Below, piece by piece: positions 44,330 through 55,831 of a stretch of 64,000 bases of DNA; the first letter of the stretch is position 1, and every line of letters begins with the position of its first letter. Under the pieces are notes generated by a model. The model saw only the letters and a list, made by a program, of their open reading frames with translations, had not been told where the DNA came from and did not search any database. Source of the stretch: Trichinella spiralis (taxonomy: Eukaryota > Nematoda > Enoplea > Trichinellida > Trichinellidae); NCBI GenBank assembly GCA_000181795.3, contig CM012953.1, forward strand, positions 17,383,095 through 17,447,094. The letters run 5' to 3'. A program made the position numbers and the translations under genes.

Positions 44330-45720
44330 TTACCAATCAAAGCTTTGTCCAATCAGTTTGTATAAGACATCATTGTACGGTTTGTAAAATTGACGGAGTG
44401 TCTGCAAATCTTTTTCTGAAACAACCGGATGTAAACGACCTTTAGTTTTTCCTAAACAGTGTGGTTCTGACAGCGGTAACTTTTTCAAACATGGAAATTT
44501 GCCACCAAAAGCAAAATGTTGGTCAGTAATTTTTTTAGGCAAATTCAAAAACTGTTCCATGTTGGCTGTAACATTGACTGGATTGGTGATTAATTGCTCA
44601 CCACTAATAAACAAAATTTGAGATTTTGGAAAAAGCTTCAACCAGTGACGCAGATGTTTTTCGTACAAGCCAGTATGTACAGCACCCCAGGAACGATTGA
44701 CCCTGGTTCGGTTGGCGTCCAAAAATGCCATCTGTTCAAAGCTTGGTAAGCCGGGTCGTTTCGACGCTATTTGAGCATATTCTAATTAAGAAACGACTGT
44801 CAACAATCAATCATGCATAAGATTAAATACAAGTAAGCTTCCTACCTGACAGAAGGCGTGTTACCGGGTCACGAAAAACTACAATCAGCTTCATTTTTTG
44901 GTTCATGCTTCGAATCTTCGTAGGCGCTTCAGGAGAAATAAAATATCGCGGTGTTTTTTCAATAATTACATCTTCCGGTGCTGCTGGAGGCATCTGTTCT
45001 CTATGAAGAAAACAATAACTCAATAAAAATTGAATATTTTTTAAAGTTAACATTAAAGTAGGCGTAGGAAAAGTGCCCCACCCACACTATGCAAACTAGC
45101 AAACTTTGTTAAGCTGTGAGCAAACAATTAATATAATCAGACTGTAAAAAAGCAAGGCTTACTAAAGTACTAATTCATACAAGTATATAGAAAATTTTCT
45201 AGCTAGATCAATAATTTAAACATTTGTGTAATATTAAAGAGATTTCTTAGTTATAAAACAAGTTTTCTCCAAATGTTACATACACTTCGTTCCACTACAG
45301 ATTCTCTCAGATAATAAAAATTTTTATTATGAATAAGAATGTACAAAACTTGCTTAATACTTTTAAACTTTACATATGTATTTATTACCTGTACCAGTCC
45401 AATCCATATTTGTAATTTCTATCGAAGAAATGAACTTCAGGTCCTGGAGCTTTTATTTGATCATGCAATCGTAAATATTCCAACGTAGCTCTAGTGCCAG
45501 CTTTCTTCACTCCGATAATTATCGCATCAGGTAAGCGTTTGAGCAAAAGATTCTGCTTTACATCTTCAAGTTGTTTATTTAAAATATTCTTAAACTTTTC
45601 TTGTTTAAAATTGTCAGAATACTTCGCCCAAAAAGCTTTCTTCGATAACAAATTATTATTTTTCACTTCTATCTGTACAAATATTGTCGAAATGATAAAA
45701 ATGTAAAATAATAATTCCAT
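44330..45720 (-). CDS. HS3ST: Heparan sulfate glucosamine 3-O-sulfotransferase
   Basis: This Golgi enzyme transfers sulfate from PAPS to the 3-OH of glucosamine in heparan sulfate, a late and selective modification. Three exons in consistent phase (high to low): 45389-45720, 44846-45000, 44330-44781, giving 312 residues, close to the short HS3ST1/HS3ST5 forms. Seen: a hydrophobic N-terminus (residues 1-19) acting as signal or anchor; the 5'-phosphosulfate loop [37 protein letters not shown]; the 3'-phosphate site [16 protein letters not shown]; and the C-terminal Cys pair and tail in [20 protein letters not shown]. The gene is compact and intact. No acceptor-like site lies just before the ATG, unlike most genes here. 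Confidence 0.95.
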
Positions 45721-47554
45721 TTATTATTCGTTAAAAAGAATAGAAGAATTGTTCCATCACATTGCTCACTTATTTCAGACTTATTTCACATACCCGACGC
45801 ATACCGCTTTGACAACGTGCCACATGTGTGACACAATTATAAAACCTGCAGCGCCATCTGTAGAAAAATAAGTGACCAATCGAAGTTTAAGGTTGATCCA
45901 AACTCACTTTAGAAAAATATTAGAAAAGCAATTTTATAAAAGTTACTTAAAATTATTATTATTTAAAATTGTTTATTGCTTAAAGGTACAAATTTTAAAA
46001 TGTCACAGCTTTGCTGTTATGTGATCTTAATTTTTAACTTGTAAAACTGAAAATAATCATATTTAATAATATTTTTCCATATTCCAAAAGTGGGCAAATT
46101 TTATATTCAGCTAAGTTGTTTTAATTAAAAACGAAGTAGTTCTTCAGCTAACTACGATGAATTAAAAATTAAGCACCAAATTTTAGCATGTGTAATTTTT
46201 TATTCGTTAAAAAAATTTTCATAAACTGAGATTCATGAAAGATTAAAATACTATTGCAACAAGTTAATTATAAAAAATTTTCATTCATTACTTGAAAAGT
46301 TATTTATTTTAGTATGTTACTTAATAAATAATCAATAAAATGATATGAGAAGAATAAGTTAACATTTGAAATGATAACTTTTTTCTGAATTTGCAAAAGG
46401 AGCCTTCAAGCAAAACAGTAGATAATGCTTATCAATATAAGAATGTTTAGCTGAAATTTGAAATTGTTTACTTAACCTGTAAATGTTCAATAATCATTTT
46501 CACACCCTAAATTTGTAACGCATAATAATAACAATAACAACAATTATAATATTGATGCAATATGAAAGTTCCAAATAAATTACGAACTATCTGACATATC
46601 TGATTTTGAATAGTGTCAAATCATTTTAAGCTTAATTAGCATTGTCAGAAAGCTTTGTCAAGTGGTACGACCGTCTGCCAATTTTACTGAAAACATTACA
46701 CATTAGATTTCCCAAACGAAGAAAGAATGTGATTAATTTGATTCTTGATATTTTCTAGTCTGTTCTATTCTATCCTATTCTATTCTTTACGGTGTAGCCT
46801 AATTGCCATTTATTGAAAGATGAACAGATTACGCAGAAATCAAACTACATTGCCAACATGCATTGCTGAAAATGAAAAAATTTCATAATTTATAATCAAT
46901 AATAAAATTCATTCCAAGTATATGTAGATAATTTATATTTTGTTTCATCTTTATGATCATCTTTACACTATAAATGCTCACTCTAAAAATGATTTTACTA
47001 AAAGTTACTTTAAAAAATTTTCTAAATAATTTAAATAAATTTAATTGTTTAATCAAAAATTGAAACAGATTAATTAAGAAACTGTGCTGCTGATGAGTCA
47101 ACAGATCAACAAATGAAATAAAAATTTTAACTATCACGTTAAAATAATGACCTTATTTAAATATTAACTTAAAATATTCTAAAAATAATTTTGACATGGA
47201 AAAATACATCAAATTCATTTTGATAATAAAACAAGATAAAAATTAAATATTATTATTAAACAATGGCACAGTTATTTCAACAAATCTTTTTTTTACAGTT
47301 TTACAGATCAGACATAAATTATCAAATTACTATTTATGTAAGCACCACCTAGAGTAACATATTTGCATAAGTTAATTTTACACATAATTTTAATAATTAA
47401 AAAGAGAAAAGGTTTTTATTTATTGCTTAATAAAACCAATTCTATGCAAAATTGGTTTATAATCAGTTCAAATTGAAAATTGCATGTGAAAAGTTCTCAT
47501 TTTAACCAAGCGTAACAAATTATACAAGCAATAAATTACCATTCGAATATTTGT
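45721..47554. other. AT-rich intergenic region, no gene seen
   Basis: Holds the HS3ST promoter side and the 3' flank of the IQCE-like gene. An imperfect TTCTA pentamer repeat lies near 46755-46785. Nothing coding is recognisable. Confidence 0.5.
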
Positions 47555-50162
47555 CTATTGTTCTGACGATTTTTCAGGACTATCTGGAACCATAATAATA
47601 TCAGCATCACTATCGATGTCAAAGTTGTACAATTCATTTGATTTTTCACTTTCCACTACAACAATGTGGTCGTCATCATCATCACCACTTTCAGATTCAT
47701 CTTCAGCTTGTTGGTTAGTATTAATTATGCTCGGACCCACTGCCTGTTTTCTTTCTGCTTCTCCATTTTCATTAAAATTTTGATCTACACTGCCGCTTTG
47801 AAACTGTTTTGACAATTCAAAATTGCTACTCTTTAATGCTTCAATCTGCTTCAAGCGAAACAAGTGAGCTTTAACAACGTTGACAATCAATCGTGAAGCC
47901 TAAATAACGTGCAAATTTCAAAACAGAAAAATCAAAAATTTCACCAAAAACATCATATCAGGAATATATATATATATATCATTTGAAAAAAATCTGTTAC
48001 AACTGATAGAATTAGCTGCTCACCATTTTTAGCTCTCTATCAGATTTTCCATTATTAAACTCTGACGAAGATTTTTCACATTCAGTCACTTCTACAGCTT
48101 GACTCGTTATAGAATCATTTTCTGGACCTTCACTCTTCTCCGTTTCAAAAAATCTGTTTTCTCCTTCAGTTACAGACTGCTCAGAACTGAAGATTAAAAA
48201 TTTTCGGATTATACAAAATAAAATCAACTGTTCCTACACTAAATTTACCAATGAGAAAAGGCAACTGGTGACGAACATTTGTCGACTTTATTGGATGCAA
48301 ATTTCTGTTGAATTGTCAGTTGTTCTTGACAAGCCGTTAACATGTTAGTTATTTCAATCAGTCGTGTTCTGTTAAGAAAAAATCAAATTTATGAAAAAAA
48401 TCATATAAAAATATAAATATACTATATATATTATATACTTATCAACTTACTCTCTATCCGCTAAAGAATCTTCCAGATGTTTCATTCTTTCTTTCAAGTT
48501 CTCCAATTCAGAAACATCTTCAACTGAATTAAATTAAAAAGAAACAATAAAATAAATTTAAAATTATAAAAATTAGTACCTGCATTAAAACTTGTGGCCT
48601 TCTCCAATTTATTCCTCGTACAATCATCAGAGCAATCAACTTTCTCTGCTAAAGAAAATAGAATCACTTCAAACAAGAAACATTGCATAACATTTAATTG
48701 CAGAATGCGCTTTTGTTCATTTGAATAATATTCGTAAATATTTGCAAATCAGTCCTTTTTAACATTAACATTGAAATTAACATATATTCAAAATCAAATA
48801 CTGAAGTATTTTACCTTCAACGTCGTCATTGTCCACAGAAGATGAAGACGACTCCTTTTGAAAATTACCATCAGTATTATTTTCTTCTTCGCTCATTGAC
48901 GCTTGAGCAGTTCTTTTTTTCTCATCATGATATTTTTCTCTCTGTTCATGTCGACTTCCACTGATCTCAGAAGTCCAGGAAGCCACGTTGGATAAAGTAT
49001 CGTAAGAGGAACACTCACCAGTAGAGTAAACTGATTTGGACTTTAATCCACACATTGCTTTTAATCTATTTATCTAAATTTCAAACTACCATTCAATTAA
49101 AATTACAAATTGCGCAACTTCAAAATTATTACTCAGATAAAATTATATAAGATTTTTACATTCCTATTGCATTATTAAAATAAACAGTAATATGCTTAGA
49201 CAGACACTGCTAAACAATTATACTTTAGTTTAAAAATATCTCATACTTCTCCGTATAGAGTATCTATTTCAATAGCAGCTTCATTCAATCTTGTCGATCG
49301 AATATCACATTTAAGTTTTCTAAAAAAAGTCAGTCAGTCATGATTTAAAAAATTTTTATAATACATAATACACACCTGATTAATTCATCTTTTTCTCTCA
49401 ACAGATGTTCTAGTCGAATTACTCTTTGTTTCAATGAGTTCAGCAGAATTCCACGTTCACCTTGAGCAATTGACATAAAGCTGTGCTAAAACACACATCT
49501 ACTAGTGTATTTCAGTTATAAATAAATAAATGTTTCATACCTTCTGAGATGAAAGTAAATCTTTTATTTCTTTTTCCTGAATATCAGTAAAAATGATTGC
49601 AAAGCATATTTTTCACAAACTATTTTAATTAAAACAAAACAATTTCAAAATTGTAAATAAAAAATTAGTTCTTGTTATTTTACATATTCTATAATAATCA
49701 TAATATTATCATGAGAAACAATAAATATTTTATCAATGTCATCGCTAAACAGACGGACAGCTGTACTTTTTATAGCTTAAATTTAAAAATAAAAACGGAA
49801 TAATGTTGCAGAAAAATTTTAAACATTCAAACGTACTTTTTTCTTCAGCTCCACATCATACTTGTTTAGTTTTATTTTCAAAACCATATTGTCTTCATTT
49901 AGATACTGGATTTTCTATAAATTTCCAAAAATAAAAACTAAAAACCTTTTAGAAACATTAATTTACTTTTTTCAATTGAAGTACTTCTTCTTCGAAACCT
50001 TCCATGCTTAAATTTCCACCTTTGTGATTTCCTAAAGCATAAGCTCTTATTTCAGAAGTATAATCTTTGCAACATATGAATTTTACTCCTTTGAATGCAG
50101 CTTGTCAACGGCCGTAGGCGACTGTTTCGTCGAATGTAAGGAGAAACGGCTGCACGAGCCAT
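47555..50162 (-). CDS. IQCE: IQ domain-containing protein E-like coiled-coil protein
   Basis: In vertebrates IQCE is a ciliary-base protein that anchors the EVC-EVC2 complex in Hedgehog signalling; whether that role holds here is unknown. The best family match is the coiled-coil core: ILLNSLKQRVIRLEHLLREK, then a segment ending LNEAAIEIDTLYGE, aligning with the QRI-KLE-KD / TYYEE block of IQCE. Exon 1 is 50087-50162 and exon 2 49967-50031, followed by further small coiled-coil exons between about 49900 and 49240, then acidic Ser/Glu-rich exons (about 48800-49050, 48490-48680, 48012-48190) and a last exon ending at 47555. The last exon starts ASRLIVNVVKAHLFRLKQ, a degenerate IQ-like motif. I did not fix every internal exon edge. 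TTGTAG lies 16 bases before the ATG. Confidence 0.7.
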
Positions 50163-50715
50163 TTTAACATACAAATGATCTACAAGCAACAAGTTTCCAT
50201 TGTCAACAAACTGCTGCTGTTGCTAAGTTACCTTGTATAATTTCAACAAACTTGAAAATCTACAAATACAAAAACCGTCGAAGTTGAATGATATTTTAAT
50301 CTTCAATAGAGCAATTATTTAATATTAATTTAGCAATGTTATAATAACATATTATGCTAAATTCAGAAAATTATACATTGATTGTGTACACAAGTTCTGT
50401 TTAAGTGAATTGATAAAATAAGAATATAAGTACATCCATGCATACATATATAAGTCAAAAGTTATATGTCTAAATAGCAAGTTTAAATTAAAAATTTGGG
50501 AGAATGACTTAATTTTATATTTCCTTTATTCCTTATTTGAAAAAACTGCTTCAGCGGATTTACTTGTTACGTTCAATTTATGAACAAAAATGCAATGCAT
50601 ATGACAAAAAAGCACTTTTATTTATACAACTGATACCAAAAAAATTAACACAAATATTATCCTGCTTATAATCCATAATTTATACAAAAATGGTTACTTA
50701 AGTATTTTCAAATAG
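50163..50715. other. Intergenic region between SYF2 and the IQCE-like gene
   Basis: SYF2 3' flank and IQCE-like promoter region. AT-rich; no extra feature seen. Confidence 0.5.
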
Positions 50716-51369
50716 TTAAATAGCTGTTCCACGTTCCAAGTTTTGCTTGATTTCTTCTGTATATTTACCATAATAACGATCAAGTTTCATGTTGTATTGC
50801 TTATTTCTTTCGTTAATGTAATCAATAGGAGCATCCGGATCAAATTCTTTCCGACGTCGGGCTTTTTCACGTCTAGCTTTCTGCATATTTAAATCTTCAA
50901 TTAATCTATCAATTTTTGAATCAGACGGATAATGAGCATTTTGGATCAATGTATTGGAATCAGGATAGAAGTCTTCAGCAAGCAATTCTTTCATACCATT
51001 GTATTCTTGAAAATCAGGTTTAATCTGTTCTGACAGGCGTTCGTAATTACGTATAGCAGCCGTGCAGAAGTCCACACGTTTAAATTCTTTATTTCTCTGT
51101 TTTTTCAGGGCTTTTGGATTTTGCTGTATCTTCCAGGCAATGTCGGCTGGCATCTGCAACAACTTCAAACGATCGTAATCTTCGCCCCTTTCTTCCGCTT
51201 CTTTACGTTTCTCGAATTCTGAAATTTCCCATTCAGCACGCTTACGTTTCGCTTCATAATTTGCAGGAAGCTTGTTTCGACGATCTTCTTCGACAACTTC
51301 TCTGTGATTTAGTTTCCGAGCTTCATTATTTCTCATTTTCAGTTCTTTAAATTTCTGCAGTCTGTCCAT
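50716..51369 (-). CDS. SYF2: Pre-mRNA-splicing factor SYF2
   Basis: SYF2 is a small helical component of the Prp19-associated (NTC) part of the spliceosome. A single uninterrupted exon encodes 217 residues (human about 243). Seen: RLQKFKELKMRNNEARKLNH at the start, the central RAEWEISEFEKRKEAEERGEDY and KIQQNPKALKKQ, and the conserved C-terminus IDYINERNKQYNMKLDRYYG followed by GKYTEEIKQNLERGTA. An acceptor-like CTTTTTTAG lies 10 bases before the ATG, so a 5' leader is probably spliced on. It points away from BOLA1, with the BEL/Pao element lying between the two. Confidence 0.96.
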   Translation of the reverse strand: MDRLQKFKELKMRNNEARKLNHREVVEEDRRNKLPANYEAKRKRAEWEISEFEKRKEAEERGEDYDRLKLLQMPADIAWKIQQNPKALKKQRNKEFKRVDFCTAAIRNYERLSEQIKPDFQEYNGMKELLAEDFYPDSNTLIQNAHYPSDSKIDRLIEDLNMQKARREKARRRKEFDPDAPIDYINERNKQYNMKLDRYYGKYTEEIKQNLERGTAI

Positions 51370-51382
51370 TATTGGATATCTA

Positions 51383-51782
51383 AAAAAGCAACAATTATGT
51401 TATACATTTCATATATAGATATATAATCTTTTAATATTTAAAATAATGATATTATAAATTCAGAATCCATATTCTAAAATAGGAAAAAAAACTGTAACCA
51501 ATCGCAAAAAAACATAACAATCAAAACAATACAGTAAATATGATTTGCAGGTATTAATCAACAAGGGTTACTGTAAATAAAAACAGTTACATGTAGAACT
51601 GCTTATACGCTTCAACCAAAGATTTGCCATTAGTTATTTTAAATTGAAATACGAATAAGTAAATAAATAAATAAAGTATCTCTGCATATAGTTGAATATT
51701 ATGATACTGGCTGAGGTGAAGAGCTTCAGTATCATTTCTTTGTTATCAACTTTTCACGAAATGTGAATTCGCTAAATATTAT
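51383..51782. other. Remnant of the SYF2/BOLA1 divergent promoter, left side
   Basis: About 400 bp of AT-rich host DNA between the SYF2 5' end and the retroelement. The matching right-hand remnant is 55692-55831 (140 bp). No motif identified. Confidence 0.5.
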
Positions 51783-52450
51783 TGTTGGAAATTATTCGGC
51801 AGTGAGCCTGGTGACCTGTACTTGAACGCAGGTTACGGTGGCTTACTGTAGAAAAAAAGTAATTGCCGAGTTGGCAAGGAATGGGTCGATCATCAGGAAT
51901 GCGCCTGCAAGCTCAGGAAACGGTTCCTTAGACCTGTCCAAATCTGCCTTTCAATCTCTTAGTCTTCCACTTCAAGTTCTTCCTCAAATTCCAATTGGAG
52001 AGCGTCCAATTGCCCGTAGAGAGTCAATGTCTCTTGCAAATGTAAGCGAAGTTCCGAATGAGAAGCGTTTTCTTTCCAGAGGCGTTCCATTTCCTCCATC
52101 CTCACTTTCAAAATCGACTGCGCGTGTGATCTGAGTGATTATGCCAGTGTGTAACGTTCTCTTTCGTGTGATTGTATTTATTTATTGTGTTGTGGCTTAT
52201 CATTGCACCTTTGGTTCTGTTCTTAAGCCTTCATCTTCGTTTAGTGAAGTCTGTTCCACCGATTTGTCTTGCTTTGTGTCACGTTCGGAAACGAACGTAG
52301 CTTGGATTGCGGTTAGGTAATTATTGTTGATTTGACATGTCGCCGAATAAAAATTACAACGGCATTATATATTAATTTTATTTATATAATTATATATTTA
52401 TAAAAACGAATACAAATTACAAATTAGAGGCGACAACGGCTTTGTCATTA
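51783..52450 (+). repeat. 5' LTR of the BEL/Pao element, interrupted
   Basis: It matches the 3' LTR in three blocks but is about 285 bp longer. It carries an inverted 218-bp copy of internal sequence plus 18 bp of unknown origin (51882-52118), and an AT-rich insertion of about 60 bp near 52365-52425. Substitutions between the LTRs are frequent, so the insertion is not young. Confidence 0.88.
51900..52117 (-). repeat. Inverted copy of gag sequence inside the 5' LTR
   Basis: These 218 bases are the reverse complement of 52571-52788 and look identical by eye over the whole length. The two arms are separated by about 450 bp and can form a long hairpin. Confidence 0.93.
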
Positions 52451-52516
52451 AAATTCTGGTCCTCCGAGCCGGAGAAGTAGGTTCTGCCGAAGTCGAACCT
52501 AAAGGAAGTAGGGCAA

Positions 52517-54924
52517 GTGGTGTCGAGAATGAGGGTTTTGCCAATGAAGAAAAGGATCGAAATCCGCCGTTCGATTTTGAAAGTGAGGATGGAGGAAATG
52601 GAACGCCTCTGGAAAGAAAACGCTTCTCATTCGGAACTTCGCTTACATTTGCAAGAGACATTGACTCTCTACGGGCAATTGGACGCTCTCCAATTGGAAT
52701 TTGAGGAAGAACTTGAAGTGGAAGACTAAGAGATTGAAAGGCAGATTTGGACAGGTCTAAGGAACCGTTTCCTGAGCTTGCAGGCGCAAGTGGAATCGTC
52801 CATGTCCGTCAAGCAACCGACGGATTCGGTTGGTTATGAAGACAGGAAGGTTTACCTGCCACATTTGAACCTTCCGAAGTTCGATGGTGACGTCACGAGA
52901 TTCCGTGAGTTCTTGGATCAGTTTGAAGTTAGCGTCTACCAACAGGTAGATCTGTCTAACGCGACGAAGTTGGTCTATTTTCGTGGTTGTCTAATAACGA
53001 TCGAATATGGCGTAGCGTTGGATGCGTTACGAGGTCTGTCGACAGCAAACCAAGGGTATGAGCTCGCGGTGCAGCGGCTCAAGGAGCGTTTCGATCGCCC
53101 TCTTGTGGCAGTTAGAGGGCACATCTTCCGATTTTTCCACAACTTGAACAGGAGCTCTGATCTCTCGGCCATTTGTGATTAATGTCATAACGGGGTGAAC
53201 TCCCTGACGGCTCTGGGAAAGGATCCGCGCAACTTTGGCTGGGCCGACTTGACAGCAGCCAGAGTACAGAGCGCTATCTTCTGGAGGCGCGACCGTTCGA
53301 GTCTTTGCCATCGAATTCCGGTCTCGAAGATCCTGATGAGCGAGTGGGAACACTTGCAATTCTTAGATCCCATCTTTGATGATTCATCAGATGAGGTGCA
53401 AGTCGTGATTGGCATCGACTATTACTATCGGTTCTTAGGGAATGCGATTCGAAGAGGAAGGCCCAGTGATCCGGTTGCCGTGGAAACAGTTTTGGAGTGG
53501 ATTATCTGCGGTCTAGTGAATCCACGCCCAGTGCCCAAGACCGTTGCTGCGTTCAGCGCTGCAGTGGAGCCGAAAGTCGAGGACTTGCTCCGACGCTTCT
53601 AGGAGATCGAAGGGATGAAAGTCTCTTCCAAAAGCGAGTCAGATGCACTCGATCCGGAGAAGCGATTTCGTGAAGAGCTTTTGTATGATGGAAATCGCTA
53701 TTCGGTGCGACTGCTCTGGAGAAAGAACGAATGGAACCTGCCTGATAACTTTGCTGTTGCGAAAGCTGACTCGAGACACTCGAACGACGGATGGCCCGAG
53801 AGCCATCACGATGGAGCGTGCATTCTTCCATTCTGCAGAGCTACTTCGAGAATGGTTGGGCTGAGGAGGTCACGTCGGAAGGACCCAAGGGACGCACGTG
53901 GTACCTTCCTCATCACGTGGTCAGCCAAGAGGGACCAGAGGCGATGAAGCATCGCATTGTTTTTGATGGCTCGGTGAAGTTCGAAGGGACGTCTCTGAAT
54001 GAACAGCTCGACCCGGGACCGAAACTGCAGGCTGACTTGCTGGGAATCCTGCTTCGATTTCGGCGTTATCGAGTGGTCCTCCAGTCGGACATCGTGAAAA
54101 TGTTCCTGCAAGTGGACTTGCGCGAGGAGGACCGCGATGTTTGCGGTTTCTTTGGAGGAAGGATGAACCGGCAGGTCTTCTTGCGACGTACCGACTGACA
54201 CGGGTGTCTTTTGGTCTCGCCTGCTCACCGTATTTGGCCATGTAAGTGGTGAACCATCATCTAAGTGAGAAGCGTGACTGTTTCCGTACCGTCGTGGATG
54301 AGATCAAGGCAGGCATTTATGTTGACGACTTGGTGGTCAGTTGTCACACCATAGCGGAAGCAAAAGATTTTGTTCCTCGGTCGTCAGAGTTGCTCGGTAG
54401 TGGAGGCTTCCATTTGGCGAAATGGGCGAGCAATGCCCCGGAAGCATTGGTGGATCGGCCAACAGAAGAGATCCTCAGGAACAGGCGTAGCCGCTTGGGG
54501 AAAACGCTAGGCGTCTCTTGGAACCCGCAGGAAGATGAGGGCCTGATTGACGAGCTGACCTACAACAAGCGGTTCGAGTTGAGATCGTGAGGTCGAGCGA
54601 ATCGAGATATTGCAGTGGGCGGTGCCGTCCTCGCACGCGGCCATCCTGCAAATTGCCATCATGCTATGCAAGCCGTCTTGCTTGGACGAGTTGTATTGGG
54701 AACGTCTGGTGCAATCCGTGAAAACCGCTTTGAAGGCAACGTTGGGCCAATGTCTGGCATCGCCTGACGAATTGTGCGTAGTGGAAGCTCGAATGAACGA
54801 TCGTCCATTGACGTTCGTGGGAAGCGATGTACAGATGAGCAGAGAGATGTACAGATGTACAGAAGGAGATGGCTTTGACTCCGGCCCACTTCCTCATCTG
54901 CCGAAGCTTAGCGGCATTCCCTGA
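52517..54924 (+). pseudogene. BEL/Pao gag-pol, multiply broken
   Basis: Segments in order: a coiled gag start (from about 52517); a DUF1759-type block (LPKFDGDVTRFREFLDQFE, about 52860-53180); an aspartic-protease-like block ending VVIGIDYYYRF (about 53400); and reverse transcriptase including KHRIVFDGS, LQSDIVKMFLQVDL and the catalytic IYVDDLVVSC (about 53600-54400). Stop codons interrupt the frame near 52726, 53180, 53600, 54196 and 54244. After about 54590 the sequence passes directly to a C-terminal integrase/DUF5641-like block (NDRPLTFVGSDVQ). RNase H and the integrase catalytic core are deleted. Confidence 0.88.
52571..52788 (+). repeat. Source arm of the inverted copy (internal gag region)
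   Basis: This is the internal segment downstream of the primer-binding site whose reverse complement occurs at 51900-52117. Confidence 0.93.
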
Positions 54925-55308
54925 CCGGAGCGATAGTGCTTCACGTGGGGCATTGAGCAGCAGTTTGCGACACTTGCTCCGCCGCTGGTCTTATCAGCGG
55001 AAGCTCGTTGATGCTTTTTGGAAGCGCTGGTAGCGAGATTAGGTGGTGATCCTAAGCTCCAGAGGAAATTGGAAATGGTTGCAGGAGCAACCTCGAGTCG
55101 GTGACGTGGTATTGGTTGCTGACTACAACACTGCACGACGCCATTGGCCCCTTGGCCAGATCGTGGAGTTGCTTACTGGCAGTGATGGGCTGTCATAGTC
55201 TGAAAAGGTCAAGACCGCGGCAGGCATCTTGTGCAGATCGATCCGCACCCTAGTCTTGCTGGAACCAGCCGAAACTCATCAATGGGCTCCACCCATTAAG
55301 GGGGAGTC

Positions 55309-55691
55309 TGTTGGAAATTATTCAGCAGTGAACCTGTTGGCTTGTACTTGAACGCAGGTTACGGTGGCTTCCTGTAGAATGAGGAAGTAATGGTCGAGTT
55401 GCCGAGGAAGTGCGCGTGTGATCAGAGTGATTGTGTCAGTGTGTAGCGCTCTGTTTCGTGTGTTTGTGTTCATTTATTGTGTTGTGGCTTCTCATTGCCC
55501 CTTTGGTTCTGTTCTTAAACCTTCATCTTCGCTTAGTAAAGTCAGATTCCACCGATTTGTCTTGCTTTGTGTCACGTTCAGAAACGAACGTAGCTCGGAT
55601 TGCGGTTAGGTAATCATTATTGATTTCACCTGCCGTCGAATAAAAATTACAGTCTACTTGCTTAGAGGCGACAACGACTTTGTCGTTAACA
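55309..55691 (+). repeat. 3' LTR of the BEL/Pao element
   Basis: About 383 bp, starting TGTTGG and ending CA. It lacks both insertions present in the 5' LTR, so it represents the ancestral LTR structure. Confidence 0.88.
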
Positions 55692-55831
55692 ATTGTATAT
55701 AAGGTAAGTTGTGTTAATTGTGGCTGTACCATAGTTGTTATTATATTTTATAAAAAAAGTTTTATCTTTTATTTGTGAATTTTAAAAATATAAGTATAGT
55801 TTGTCATATGAGAAATTTTGTATTTTTTAGA

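Larger units (their letters stand above)
51783..55691 (+). mobile_element. BEL/Pao LTR retroelement, defective, with internal rearrangement
   Basis: Two LTRs start TGTTGGAAATTATTC (51783 and 55309). Flanks are ATTAT and ATTGT, a possible 5-bp target duplication with one mismatch. A primer-binding site TGGTCCTCCGAGCCGG follows the 5' LTR at 52457; its complement resembles the 3' end of an animal tRNA-Tyr. A purine run precedes the 3' LTR. The internal region holds Pao-type gag/protease/RT segments with many stops, then jumps to the far C-terminal part of integrase, so RNase H and most of integrase are missing. The body is GC-richer than the host DNA. It cannot replicate on its own. Confidence 0.92.

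Noticed and set aside
51838-52134. Plus-strand frame with MSLANVSEVPNEKRFLSRG
   Set aside because: It is the antisense of the gag region, present only because that region is copied in inverted orientation inside the LTR. The same peptide appears on the minus strand at 52398-52661.
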